DNA from: 66-474 sp051954935
Lineage (GTDB): Bacteria; Pseudomonadota; Gammaproteobacteria; Xanthomonadales; Rhodanobacteraceae
Length of the DNA: 57,880 nt
Reading direction: 5' to 3'
NCBI GenBank assembly: GCA_051954935.1
Contig: JBQCHG010000012.1
Span: 1 to 57,880, forward strand
The notes beneath the pieces were generated by a model. It did not search any database and was not told where the DNA came from. It saw only the letters and a program-made list of their open reading frames with translations. A program made the translations under genes and the position numbers. This document shows positions 34,819-43,447 of this stretch, in pieces (position 1 is the first letter of the stretch; each line of letters begins with the position of its first letter).

Positions 34819-35339
34819 TCCACCGCTGCCGGCTGCTTCTTCGCCGCCCTCAGCACGCCGATGTAATAGCACACGTAATAGCCGACCAGCAGGCCGAACA
34901 GCGCCAGCGTCAACGGACTGCGCGGATACGGCGGTTGCTGCATCCCGGCGGCATGCGCGGCCTGCATGGCCGGCCACATCACCATCCAGCGATAAGCCAG
35001 GCGCGCCAGCAGCAGCACCATGATGCCGATGCCGAACCAGCTATGCGGGATGTAATGCACGCCATCGTCCTTGCGCTCGAAACGCGTCAGCTTCAACCCC
35101 CAGAACCCCAGCGCAAGGCCTGCGACCAGGCCGGCGATTTCACCCGCGAACATGCGCATGTCCACCACCGAACCGAGCAGCAGCAGGCCGCCAACCAGGC
35201 CCAGGATCACCACACGCGTGATCATGCGCGCGGGCTGCACCGGCTGACGACCGAAACTGCGCCGGAACCGCCGGTAATACAACAGCGCTATCAGCGGCAC
35301 CGAAATGGCGAGCGAGAGGGCTTGCGGCGAGAAAGTCAT
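34815..35339 (-). CDS. DUF1453/CcdC-like integral membrane protein
   Basis: A 174-residue protein with about four to five membrane segments. The opening ISVPLIALLYYRRFRRSFGRQPVQPARM is typical of the DUF1453 (CcdC-like) family. A loop contains LTRFERKDDGVHYIPHSWFG. No molecular role is known. ATG at 35339 (MTFSPQALSL) is preferred; the ORF is open 27 codons further. Convergent and end-overlapping with rlmJ. Confidence 0.82.
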   Translation of the reverse strand: MTFSPQALSLAISVPLIALLYYRRFRRSFGRQPVQPARMITRVVILGLVGGLLLLGSVVDMRMFAGEIAGLVAGLALGFWGLKLTRFERKDDGVHYIPHSWFGIGIMVLLLARLAYRWMVMWPAMQAAHAAGMQQPPYPRSPLTLALFGLLVGYYVCYYIGVLRAAKKQPAAVD

Positions 35340-35500
35340 GGCGTGCATAAATGCCTTTGATGATCGCGATGATCGCAGGACCAGGGAGAGGTCATTCCTC
35401 CCCGCTTTTCTTGAAGACACTCGCGCATTCTAGCCGGCCATGCCGGCGCCACCGGAGTTACACCTGTCACCCGGATCGTATTCACATGCGATGGCGCACG

Positions 35501-35617
35501 GTCATTCCCGCCGGCGCGCAGAAACGCGGACTCCATTTTGAGGTTTCCTCGATCGAGAGCAAAATGGATTCCGGCTCGGGCACGACCCCAGCACGGACTG
35601 GTCCGGGGCTGGAATGA
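35501..35617. repeat. Degenerate dispersed inverted repeat
   Basis: Outer arms TCATTCC (35502) and GGAATGA (35611), with inner arms TCCATTTTG (35532) and CAAAATGGA (35560). It is of the widespread 'cattcccgc' intergenic repeat type in proteobacteria. It fills most of the gap before the Slp-like gene. Confidence 0.65.
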
Positions 35618-35631
35618 GGACGGATGCATCC

Positions 35632-36141
35632 ATGACCTTCTTTCGATTCTGTTTCGCATTACCCGCCGCCGCATTGCTCCTCGCCGCATGCGCCCCACCG
35701 CCGATCTACAAGCCCGATGCCTCCGTGATCGCCGCCACGCCCACGCAGGTTGCCGCGACTCCCGAGCGTTACCCGGACGCGCAGGTGATATGGGGCGGGC
35801 GCGTGATCGAGGTGCGCAACTTCCCCGACCACAGCGAGATCGAACTGCTCGATTATCCGCTCGACTCTTCCCAGCGCCCGCGCGTGGACGAACCGGCGGG
35901 CGGCCGCTTCATCGCGCTGATGCCGGGCTATGTGGAAAGCCTGGACTATCCGGCCGGCGCGCTGATGACCCTGCATGGGACGCTCGCAGGCGTACGCACG
36001 GGCAAGGTCGGCGATGCAGATTACGCATTTCCGCTGGTAACAGTCGCGCAGTCACACCGCTGGACACCGCAGGAGATGGAACAAGGCAAGTCGCACATCA
36101 GCTTTGGAGTCGGCGTGGGAGTGATCGGCGGGATTCGCTAG
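35632..36141 (+). CDS. Slp-family outer-membrane lipoprotein
   Basis: The 169-residue lipoprotein has signal MTFFRFCFALPAAALLLAAC, lipobox LAAC. The mature part matches the Slp (starvation-inducible lipoprotein) pattern: TPERYPDAQVIWGGRVIEVRNFPDHSEIELLDYPLDSSQRP, GGRFIALMPGYVESLDYPAG, and a C-terminal glycine-rich ISFGVGVGVIGG. Exact function is unknown in the family. ATG at 35632 is chosen; a start at 35614 would put six polar residues before the signal and lies in the repeat edge. Confidence 0.88.
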   Translation: MTFFRFCFALPAAALLLAACAPPPIYKPDASVIAATPTQVAATPERYPDAQVIWGGRVIEVRNFPDHSEIELLDYPLDSSQRPRVDEPAGGRFIALMPGYVESLDYPAGALMTLHGTLAGVRTGKVGDADYAFPLVTVAQSHRWTPQEMEQGKSHISFGVGVGVIGGIR

Positions 36142-36229
36142 TGGATTATCCCTGCGCCTGAAAGCGCGCCAGGAGCAACCATCCATGGTCGAGAGCTCCG
36201 CGGCTGCACCCTTCAAAAGGGCAGCCTCC

Positions 36230-37153
36230 TCAATCCGCCTCGTCTGCCTCGAAGAAACTCCAGCGCACCGCCGGAAACCTCCCCTTCAATTCACGCTCGA
36301 CCCGGTTGACCGCCGCGACCAGTTCGTGCGCGCTGCCGTGTCTGTCGCTGACGCGCATGCGCGCCTTGGTCGCCAGCATGATGTCGGGGCCCAGTTGCAA
36401 CGTGATCAAGTGGTAGAGCTCGCTCACCTCGGGGTGCCCCTGGATGAACGCGCGCAGTTCGGCGCGCACGGCAGGCTCCGCGCTGGAGCCGACCAGCAGC
36501 GCCTTCACCTCGATGGCCACCAGCACCGCGACGATCACCAGCAGGCCGCCGATCGCCAGCGAGCCGATCGCGTCATAGACCGGGTCGCCGGTGAGGATCG
36601 TCGCAGTCACTGCAACCAACGCGAAGCACAAGCCGAGCAACGCGGCCAGGTCCTCGCCGAAGATCACGAGCAATTCGCTGGAACGGCTGATCCGGAACCA
36701 GCGCCACAGCGACATGACACCGCGCGTCTTGTTGATCTCGCGCAACGCACCGTGCATCGAGACCGCTTCCGCACCAATGGCGAACAGCAGCACGAGAACC
36801 CCGACCCACGGCCAATGCAGGGGTTCCGGTTCGCGCAACTTGTGGAGGCCTTCGTACAGCGAGACCACGCCACCCACCGAGAACAGCAGGATTGCCACCA
36901 GGAACGACCAGAAATACAGCGCAGCCCCTTCGCCCAATGGATGTTCGATCGAAACCGGCCGCTTCGCCTGTCGCATGCCGAGCAGGATCAAACCCTGATT
37001 GCCGCAATCGGCCAGCGAATGCACCGCCTCGGAAAACATCGAACCGGAACCGGTGAGCAAGGCCGCCGCGAGTTTGCACAGGAAGATCGCGAAATTGGCG
37101 CCGAGCGCAAGCAGCACCGCGCGCAGGGAGTGCGGTTCGTCGTTCGAGGACAT
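36230..37153 (-). CDS. CDF-superfamily cation transporter (second in window)
   Basis: The 307-residue protein has five to six membrane helices. The helix-2 metal motif is SEAVHSLADCGNQG. The helix-5 counterpart is LLVIFGEDLAALLGL, where the usual HxxxD is an ED pair, as in the ZNT9-like branch of the family. A C-terminal cytoplasmic domain (MLATKARMRVSDRHGSAHELVAAVNRVERELKGRFP) resembles the CDF dimerisation fold. Substrate is uncertain (Zn, Mn or Fe). ATG at 37153 (MSSNDEPHSL); upstream codons look non-coding. Divergent from mfd. Confidence 0.87.
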   Translation of the reverse strand: MSSNDEPHSLRAVLLALGANFAIFLCKLAAALLTGSGSMFSEAVHSLADCGNQGLILLGMRQAKRPVSIEHPLGEGAALYFWSFLVAILLFSVGGVVSLYEGLHKLREPEPLHWPWVGVLVLLFAIGAEAVSMHGALREINKTRGVMSLWRWFRISRSSELLVIFGEDLAALLGLCFALVAVTATILTGDPVYDAIGSLAIGGLLVIVAVLVAIEVKALLVGSSAEPAVRAELRAFIQGHPEVSELYHLITLQLGPDIMLATKARMRVSDRHGSAHELVAAVNRVERELKGRFPAVRWSFFEADEAD

Positions 37154-37296
37154 CTGGAATGCTCGTGCTCTGGTGAAGAGTGCCGCTCTTCGCGACAGGA
37201 TGATCGCAGAAATGCACCACGCGCTAAAATACGCGATTCCGCTTCTGCTGGCCGCGCATCGCGTCCGGCAGTGCTTCGCATTGCCTTGAACATGCC

Positions 37297-40200
37297 ATGA
37301 CTTCGTTCGCTCTCCCTCTTCCACCGCTGCCGCGCAGTGCCAACCAGCGCAAGACCTGGGCACCGCCCACGGGATCCTCGCTCGCGCTGCTGCTCACCGA
37401 AGTCGCACGCGCGCACGCGGGCGTCGTGGTGGCGATCGCGCGCGATACGCACGGCGCGCGCGCGCTGGAAGACGAACTCGCGGTTTTTGCGGGCGACCTG
37501 CCGGTGCTGCATTTTCCGGACTGGGAAACCCTGCCCTATGACTTGTTCGGGCCGCATCCCGACATCGTGTCGCAGCGCATCGCAACCCTGTATCGGTTGC
37601 CGAGCGTGCATCGCGGCGTGCTGGTGGTGCCGGTCGCGACCTTGATGCAGCGCCTGGCGCCGCGCACGCACATCGCGGGTTCCGGCCTTTCCATCGCGCG
37701 CGGACAACATTTCGACATGGCCGCCGAACAACGGCGGATGGAAGCCTGCGGCTACCGGCATGTGCCGCAGGTCAACGAGCCGGGCGACTTCGCGGTGCGT
37801 GGCGCGCTGATGGACATCTTCCCTATGGGCACGCGCGAACCGTATCGAATCGAGTTGTTCGACGAGGACATCGATTCGATCCGCAGCTTCGATCCGGAAA
37901 CCCAACGCTCGCTGCAGCAGGTGGACGCGGTCGAGCTGCTGCCCGCGCGCGAATTCCCACTGGCGGATGAGGCGACCAAGGCCTTCCGCGAGCGGCTGCG
38001 CGAGCGTTTCCCGATCGACGTGCGGCGCTGCCCGATCTACCAGGACATGAAGGCGGGCGTGTCACCGGCCGGGATCGAGTACTACCTGCCACTGTTCTTC
38101 GAACAAACCGAAACGCTGTTCGACTATCTCTCGCAGGACTCCCTGTTCGTGGTCGCCGAAGGCGCGCTGGAAGCCGCAGAGCACTTCTGGAAGCAAACCG
38201 GGGAGCGCTACGACCAGCGCGCGCACGACGTCGAACGGCCGATCCTGCCGCCTACGGAGCTGTACCTGCCGCCGCAATCCTTGCGCGAGCAGTTGAACAA
38301 GGTCCTGCGCGTGGACCTGGACGCGAATGATCCGCGCGCGGCGGATACCGGCACGCGCGCGGCACCGGAGCTGCGTGGCGACCATCGCCACGGCTCATTC
38401 GCGCAGCGGCTGCGCGAGTATCTCGACGAGCACGACGGCGAGCGCGTACTGGTCGCCACGGATTCGGCGGGCCGGCGCGAGGCGTTGCTGGAACAGTTCG
38501 CCGCTGCTGAATTACGGCCGGAGGTTGTCGCAAACTGGCAGGCCTTCGCAGTCCCCTCACCCCAACCCCCTCCCCGCAGGGGAGAGGGAGAAAAGCTCGA
38601 CATCGCAAAGATCACCCCATCTCCCCTGCGGGGAGAGGGTGACGCGCGCAGCGCGTCGGGTGAGCGGGCGAGCAAAAAGGCTCGCAATCTCGCCATCACC
38701 GTCGCTCCGCTCGAACGCGGCTTCGTCCTCGAACGCCCGCGCATCGCGGTGTTCACCGAGCGCGAACTGGTCGGCGAACGCGCGCGCACCGAACGCCGTC
38801 GACGCGCCAGCGAGCGCGATCCCGAAGCGATCGTGCGCGATCTTTCCGAACTCGCGATCGGCGCACCGATCGTCCACGTAGACCACGGCGTGGGCCGCTA
38901 TCTCGGCCTGGTCACGCTGGATGTGGGCGACACGACTGGCGAATTCCTCGCCATCGAATACGCGAAGGAAGCCAAGCTGTATGTGCCGGTCGCGCAACTT
39001 TCGCTGGTCAGTCGCTACTCGGGCGCGGCGCCGGAGCTGGCGCCGCTGCATTCACTGGGCGGCGACGCCTGGGAACGGGCTAAGAAGAAAGCCGCCGAGA
39101 AGGTACGCGATGCCGCGGCGGAACTGCTTGCGATCCACGCGCAACGCGCCTCGCGCCCAGGCGTGGCGTTCCAGATAGATCGCGCGATGCTGGGCCAGTT
39201 CGCCGACGGCTTTCCGTTCGAGGAAACACCCGACCAGCAGGCCGCGATCGATGCGGTGCTGGAGGACCTGGCCTCGCCCCAGCCGATGGATCGCGTGGTT
39301 TGCGGCGACGTCGGTTTCGGCAAGACCGAAGTCGCGCTGCGCGCTGCGTTCGCCGCCGCGACCGCCGGCAAGCAGGTCGCGCTGCTGGTGCCGACCACCC
39401 TGCTCGCCCAGCAGCACTACGACAATTTCCGCGACCGGCTCGCCGATTTCCCGGTGCGGGTGGAACTGCTTTCGCGCTTCCGCTCCAGGAAGGACACCAC
39501 CGAGGCCCTGAAGAAGCTCGCCGACGGCAAGGTGGACGTGGTGATCGGCACGCACAAACTCTTGCAGCCGGACGTGAAGTTCAAGGATCTCGGCCTCGTG
39601 ATCGTGGACGAGGAGCACCGTTTCGGCGTGCGCCACAAGGAGCAGTTGAAGAAGCTGCGCGCGGAAGTGGACCTGCTCACGCTCACCGCCACGCCGATCC
39701 CGCGCACGCTGAACATGGCCATGAGCGGTCTGCGCGATCTCTCCATCATCGCCACGCCGCCCGCGCACCGCATGGCGGTGAAGACGCTGGTGGCGCAATA
39801 CGATCCGGCCATGATCCGCGAAGCGTTCCAGCGCGAACTCTCGCGCGGCGGCCAGGTGTATTTCCTGCACAACAGCGTGGATACCATCGAGCGCACCGCG
39901 CGCGAACTGGAAGCGATGGTGCCTGACGCGCGCATCCGCATCGCGCACGGGCAGATGCACGAGCGCGAACTGGAGCAGGCTATGCTGGATTTCCACCGCC
40001 AGCGCTTCAACGTGCTGGTGTGCACCACCATCATCGAGTCGGGCATTGACGTGCCGACCGCCAACACGATCATCATCGATCGCGCCGATCACTTCGGCCT
40101 CGCGCAATTGCACCAGTTGCGCGGGCGCGTCGGCCGTTCGCACCATCGCGCGTACGCCTACCTGATCGTGCCGGATCGCAAGGCGATGACCGCTGACGCC

Positions 40201-40872
40201 GAGAAGCGACTGGACGCGTTGGCCGCGCTGGAAGAACTCGGTGCCGGTTTCACGCTGGCCACGCATGATCTGGAAATCCGCGGCGCCGGCGAACTGCTGG
40301 GCGAGGAACAGTCCGGGCAAATCCAGGAGATCGGATTTTCGCTCTACACCGAACTCCTGGATCGCGCGGTGCGCGCGCTGAAGAGCGGCAAAGTGCCGGA
40401 TTTCGAACTCAGCAGCGAGCACGAAACCGAAATCGAGCTGCACCTGCCCGCGCTGATCCCCAACGACTACCTGCCCGACGTGCACGCGCGGCTCACGTTG
40501 TACAAGCGCATTGCGGGCGCGCGCGACGACTTCGCGCTGCGCGAGTTGCAGGTGGAGATGATCGACCGGTTCGGCCTGCTGCCGCAACAGGTCAAGAACC
40601 TGTTCGCGATCGCGGCGTTGAAACTGCGGGCCACGCCGATGGGCATCCGCAAGCTGGACCTCGGCCCGAATGGTGGCCGCGTCTTCTTCCGCGACAAGCC
40701 GGATATCGAGCCGATGACGATCCTGCGCCTGATCCAGCAGCAGCCGCGCGTCTACAAGCTGGATGGCCAGAACAAGCTGCGCGTCGCCATGGAACTGCCC
40801 GGCGCGACCGAACGCCTGCGCGCAGCGGAACAGTTGCTGGAAGCGCTGGCCTCGAAGGCGAAGGCGGCGTAG
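37297..40872 (+). CDS. mfd: Transcription-repair coupling factor Mfd, with in-frame repeat insertion
   Basis: A 1191-residue DNA translocase that displaces stalled RNA polymerase and recruits UvrA. UvrB-homologous N-terminal domains are followed by the polymerase-interaction domain (IVHVDHGVGRYLGL). The helicase has Walker A CGDVGFGKTEVALRAAF, DEEH box VIVDEEHRFGV, LTATPIPRTLNMAMSGLRDLS, the RecG-like TRG motif region (QLHQLRGRVGRSHHRAYAYL) and a C-terminal D7 domain. Residues about 419-457 (PSPQPPPRRGEGEK to RSASGERASKK) are encoded by a palindromic repeat and do not look like Mfd. They interrupt the linker region before LAITVAPLERGF, but the frame stays open on both sides. Confidence 0.97.
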   Translation: MTSFALPLPPLPRSANQRKTWAPPTGSSLALLLTEVARAHAGVVVAIARDTHGARALEDELAVFAGDLPVLHFPDWETLPYDLFGPHPDIVSQRIATLYRLPSVHRGVLVVPVATLMQRLAPRTHIAGSGLSIARGQHFDMAAEQRRMEACGYRHVPQVNEPGDFAVRGALMDIFPMGTREPYRIELFDEDIDSIRSFDPETQRSLQQVDAVELLPAREFPLADEATKAFRERLRERFPIDVRRCPIYQDMKAGVSPAGIEYYLPLFFEQTETLFDYLSQDSLFVVAEGALEAAEHFWKQTGERYDQRAHDVERPILPPTELYLPPQSLREQLNKVLRVDLDANDPRAADTGTRAAPELRGDHRHGSFAQRLREYLDEHDGERVLVATDSAGRREALLEQFAAAELRPEVVANWQAFAVPSPQPPPRRGEGEKLDIAKITPSPLRGEGDARSASGERASKKARNLAITVAPLERGFVLERPRIAVFTERELVGERARTERRRRASERDPEAIVRDLSELAIGAPIVHVDHGVGRYLGLVTLDVGDTTGEFLAIEYAKEAKLYVPVAQLSLVSRYSGAAPELAPLHSLGGDAWERAKKKAAEKVRDAAAELLAIHAQRASRPGVAFQIDRAMLGQFADGFPFEETPDQQAAIDAVLEDLASPQPMDRVVCGDVGFGKTEVALRAAFAAATAGKQVALLVPTTLLAQQHYDNFRDRLADFPVRVELLSRFRSRKDTTEALKKLADGKVDVVIGTHKLLQPDVKFKDLGLVIVDEEHRFGVRHKEQLKKLRAEVDLLTLTATPIPRTLNMAMSGLRDLSIIATPPAHRMAVKTLVAQYDPAMIREAFQRELSRGGQVYFLHNSVDTIERTARELEAMVPDARIRIAHGQMHERELEQAMLDFHRQRFNVLVCTTIIESGIDVPTANTIIIDRADHFGLAQLHQLRGRVGRSHHRAYAYLIVPDRKAMTADAEKRLDALAALEELGAGFTLATHDLEIRGAGELLGEEQSGQIQEIGFSLYTELLDRAVRALKSGKVPDFELSSEHETEIELHLPALIPNDYLPDVHARLTLYKRIAGARDDFALRELQVEMIDRFGLLPQQVKNLFAIAALKLRATPMGIRKLDLGPNGGRVFFRDKPDIEPMTILRLIQQQPRVYKLDGQNKLRVAMELPGATERLRAAEQLLEALASKAKAA
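38554..38668. repeat. Palindromic repeat inserted in frame within mfd
   Basis: Outer arms CTCACCC (38556-38562) and GGGTGAG (38658-38664) enclose two hairpins: CTCCCC-gca-GGGGAG (38570-38584) and CTCCCC-tgc-GGGGAG (38621-38635). The CCCTCACCCCAACCCCCTCC type is a familiar intergenic repeat of proteobacteria. Here it lies inside a coding region and adds about 38 codons without a stop. Confidence 0.85.
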
Positions 40873-40920
40873 CGAACTTTGGCTGCTCCGATCGCTCACC
40901 GATTCCGCTACGCTTTATCA

Positions 40921-41325
40921 ATGATCCCCTGCTTCCGCGACCATGCCGCCAACGAGCGCACCTATCTCGCATGGGTGCGCACGGCCATCGCGATCATGGC
41001 ATTCGGGTTTCTGGTCGAGCGCTTCGACCTGTTCCTGGCGTATCTCGGGCATTCCGGCTCGGCGAACACGGCGGCGAGTGCCGCCACGGCGACGCATCGC
41101 CACCTGCACGCTGCGCAAGTGGTCGGGCTGGCCCTGATCGCGCTGGGCGTGATGATCATTTTCGGGGCGACGGTGCGCTTCGTGCACCATCGCAAGGCGA
41201 TCGCGAGCAAGGATGAGGTCGGCTATGGCACCGCGGTCGGAGACGGCCTGCTGGCGCTGCTGCTGATCTGCTTCGCGGCGTTCCTCGGCATCTATGTCTA
41301 CCACCAGTTGATGACACTCGGTTGA
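40921..41325 (+). CDS. DUF202 (YidH-like) membrane protein
   Basis: A 134-residue protein with three membrane segments. The family opening RDHAANERTYLAWVRTAIAIMAFGFLVERF is clear (NERTxLAWxRT signature). The second helix is VVGLALIALGVMIIFGATVRFVHHRKAI and the third GLLALLLICFAAFLGIYVYHQL. Function unknown in the family. ATG at 40921 is preferred over 40879, since the conserved region begins a few residues later. Confidence 0.9.
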   Translation: MIPCFRDHAANERTYLAWVRTAIAIMAFGFLVERFDLFLAYLGHSGSANTAASAATATHRHLHAAQVVGLALIALGVMIIFGATVRFVHHRKAIASKDEVGYGTAVGDGLLALLLICFAAFLGIYVYHQLMTLG

Positions 41326-41339
41326 AGCCTGGGAGCAAT

Positions 41340-41681
41340 ATGGCCGATCGCGCGCACTTGATCCTCGCCGAAGCGCTCAAAACACTCGAAGCGCTGCATG
41401 GTCCCGATTTCGCCACGCTGTTCGAGCACGGCAGCCTGAAGATGGGCATCTTCTGCCCGCGCGGCCGGGACATCCAGGAACCCCATGAGCGCGATGAGGT
41501 CTACGTCGTGATCGCCGGGCACGGCTTTTTCCAGAACGGTGATGTTTACCAGGCCTGCTCGGCGGGTGACGTATTGTTCGTGGCAGCCGGAGTCGAGCAT
41601 CGCTTCGAGGAATTCTCCGACGATTTCGCCACCTGGGTGATCTTCTACGGGCCACAAGGGGGCGAGCGCAATGTCGACTGA
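41340..41681 (+). CDS. Small single-domain cupin protein
   Basis: The 113-residue beta-barrel protein has both cupin motifs: PHERDEVYVVIAGHGFFQNG (His and Glu metal ligands) and GDVLFVAAGVEHRFEEF (second His). Likely a metal-dependent sugar or small-molecule binding or isomerase fold; no substrate can be assigned. ATG at 41340 has GGGAG about 6 bases upstream. It overlaps the following GNAT gene by 11 bp, so the two are translationally linked. Confidence 0.87.
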   Translation: MADRAHLILAEALKTLEALHGPDFATLFEHGSLKMGIFCPRGRDIQEPHERDEVYVVIAGHGFFQNGDVYQACSAGDVLFVAAGVEHRFEEFSDDFATWVIFYGPQGGERNVD

Positions 41682-42132
41682 TGTGCTTACGGTATCCCGC
41701 GCGATGCTGGCGGATCTCGACGCGCTCGCGCCGCTGTTCGACGGCTACCGCGTGTTCTACGGCAAACCTTCCGACATCGCGAAGGCACGCGCGTTCCTGG
41801 AGGAACGACTGGTCAATGATGAATCGGTGATCCTCCTGGCTCGCGATGGGGACGGCAGTGCGCTCGGCTTCACCCAGTTGTATCCGTGCTTCTCTTCGGT
41901 TTCGGCGCGACGGCTTTGGATCCTCAATGACCTGTTCGTATCGCCGAATGCGCGACGGCGCGGTGTCGCACGCGCACTGCTGGAACGAGCCCGCGAACAC
42001 GGGCTGCACACGGGCGTGGTGAGGCTGACCTTGCAGACCGCACACGACAACGCGCAGGCGCAGGCGCTGTACGAGTCCCTCGGATGGGTGCGGCAGGATG
42101 GGATGTACGAGTACGCGTTGGAGCTGTCGTAG
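41671..42132 (+). CDS. GNAT-family N-acetyltransferase
   Basis: The 153-residue GNAT fold has beta4/beta5 LWILNDLFVSPNARRRGVARALLERAREHG (acetyl-CoA-binding R-R-G-V-A) and the C-terminal LTLQTAHDNAQAQALYESLGWVRQDGMYEYALEL. Substrate is unknown; this subgroup resembles small-molecule or amine acetyltransferases. Overlaps the cupin gene upstream. The TAG stop is part of a palindromic repeat (42129-42205). Confidence 0.9.
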   Translation: MSTDVLTVSRAMLADLDALAPLFDGYRVFYGKPSDIAKARAFLEERLVNDESVILLARDGDGSALGFTQLYPCFSSVSARRLWILNDLFVSPNARRRGVARALLERAREHGLHTGVVRLTLQTAHDNAQAQALYESLGWVRQDGMYEYALELS

Positions 42133-42205
42133 GAGCGAGCGTGCTCGCGACAGGAACAGCCGTCCACGGCAAAGAGTCCATGGTCGCCCGCACGCAGGTT
42201 CCTAC
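42129..42205. repeat. Palindromic repeat at the GNAT / methyltransferase junction
   Basis: Terminal arms GTAGGA and TCCTAC, with inner AGCGAGCGTGCTCGCGA and a matching GGTCGCCCGCACGC. It is of the 'taggagc...gctcctac' repeat type common in Xanthomonadales. It contains the GNAT stop codon and overlaps the last codon of the convergent methyltransferase gene. Confidence 0.75.
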
Positions 42206-42858
42206 CTCGGACTGCGCACGCTCTCGACCTTGCGCGACTTCCGCCGCTGGTACACGAACACGTTGGCCGGCGGCATGTTGCGCCAGGCGGTACCGGCGCG
42301 ATGCGCTTTCAAGTGCAGTTCGTCCAGAAGTTCGCGCGGCACCGGGCTGAACGGCCCATACGTGAACTGGATGAAGCGGCCGCGTGGCGACAGCACCTCG
42401 AATGCGGAGCGCAGGATTTCGCGCTGGCTGTTGCGCGACATCGACAGCAGGCCCAAGCCACTGATCACCGCATCCACACTGTCGGCGCCACCCAGGCCGC
42501 ACTGCCTGGCGATCTCGCGGATGTCGCGCGCATCACCCCTCACCACCTGCACGCCGTGAAACCGCTCATGCAGGTAATGATGCAGCGCCTCGTTGAGTTC
42601 CACCACGATCAGGTTGCGCGGCTGGATGCCGTGCTCGAGCAGCGCGCGGGTGAATGCGCCGGTGCCACCGCCCAATTCGATCACGCGCTGCGCATCGTAC
42701 GGCAGCTGCTCCATCATCAAGGCGGCCAGCTGACGACCGGACGGCGAAACAGCCGCCATCGCGAACGGATTGCGCAGCCATTCGCGGAAAAAGGTTAAGG
42801 CCGGGCTGCCGTCCACGGCCATTCCGGCAGAGCGGTTACTGGGATCGGGCTGGGGCAT
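42202..42858 (-). CDS. Class I SAM methyltransferase (phospholipid N-methyltransferase-like)
   Basis: The 218-residue protein opens with FFREWLRNPFAMAAVSPSGRQLAALM, typical of the PmtA/RsmA-like family. SAM motif I VIELGGGTGAFTRALLEHG and acidic VVELNEALHHYLHERF follow, then GDARDI, the motif IV-like DAVISGLGLLSM and FIQFTYGPFSPVP. Relatives methylate phosphatidylethanolamine, but the substrate is inferred from similarity only. ATG at 42858. The last residues lie at the repeat border. Confidence 0.85.
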   Translation of the reverse strand: MPQPDPSNRSAGMAVDGSPALTFFREWLRNPFAMAAVSPSGRQLAALMMEQLPYDAQRVIELGGGTGAFTRALLEHGIQPRNLIVVELNEALHHYLHERFHGVQVVRGDARDIREIARQCGLGGADSVDAVISGLGLLSMSRNSQREILRSAFEVLSPRGRFIQFTYGPFSPVPRELLDELHLKAHRAGTAWRNMPPANVFVYQRRKSRKVESVRSPR

Positions 42859-42917
42859 GTCCGGCGCGTTTTATCACAGTCCTTGTTAGAAACGCTGCAA
42901 CAGCACTGCAAACGACT

Positions 42918-42941
42918 CGGGCGGCGCTCTTGCGCCGCCCG
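42918..42941. terminator. GC-rich hairpin, possible terminator
   Basis: A perfect 10-bp stem CGGGCGGCGC / GCGCCGCCCG with a 4-nt loop, just downstream of the minus-strand Tyr/Gly-rich gene. There is no clean T-run, so termination is plausible but less certain. Confidence 0.55.
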
Positions 42942-42959
42942 ACTTTCAAGCTGGATGCT

Positions 42960-43352
42960 TCAGTGGTGCCAATCGTCGCGGTCGTGCCAGCGGCGGTCAT
43001 CCCGGTCCCGCCAGCGCCAGTCGTCCCGATCATGCCCGCGGTGGTAGTAACCGCCGTAATAGCCGCCCCCGTAGTACACCGTGCCATAAACCGGGTACGG
43101 GTCGTAATACACCGGCGCCGGGCTGTAGTAGTACGCAGGTGGCGGGGAGTAGTAGCCGGAGTAATACGCCGGATAGTACGCGCGCCCGTAGTAGCAGTTG
43201 ACGCAGTCGTTGTAGCCGACGCTGTAGCCCGGGCCGTAGAAGCCCAGTCCGATGCTGACGTGGCTGCGCGCGAATGCGGCCGGGGCCGCGATCGCGCCTG
43301 CCAGCACCAGGCCAGCGGCGATCAAGCTGCGACGAAGGATTCGGGTTTTCAT
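42960..43352 (-). CDS. Exported Tyr/Gly-rich protein with His/Asp/Arg tail
   Basis: The 130-residue protein has signal peptide MKTRILRRSLIAAGLVLAGA (cleavage about AFA-RS). The mature part is dominated by Tyr, Gly and Pro (YYGRAYYPAYYSGYYS, YYSPAPVYYDPYP). It ends in a charged tail of repeated H/D/R/W (HRGHDRDDWRWRDRDD). One cysteine pair (DCVNC) could bind metal or form a disulfide. The protein is probably disordered and located in the periplasm or at the surface. Similar short proteins occur in Xanthomonadales, but no function is known. Confidence 0.75.
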   Translation of the reverse strand: MKTRILRRSLIAAGLVLAGAIAAPAAFARSHVSIGLGFYGPGYSVGYNDCVNCYYGRAYYPAYYSGYYSPPPAYYYSPAPVYYDPYPVYGTVYYGGGYYGGYYHRGHDRDDWRWRDRDDRRWHDRDDWHH

Positions 43353-43447
43353 GTTCGCCTCCGAAGCGTGGATGCTTCGAGCGCATCTTCATGCCAAGGC
43401 GATGAATCGGTACTGAGCGCCGGAAGCTTTTTCGGGGCCGTTCCTGC

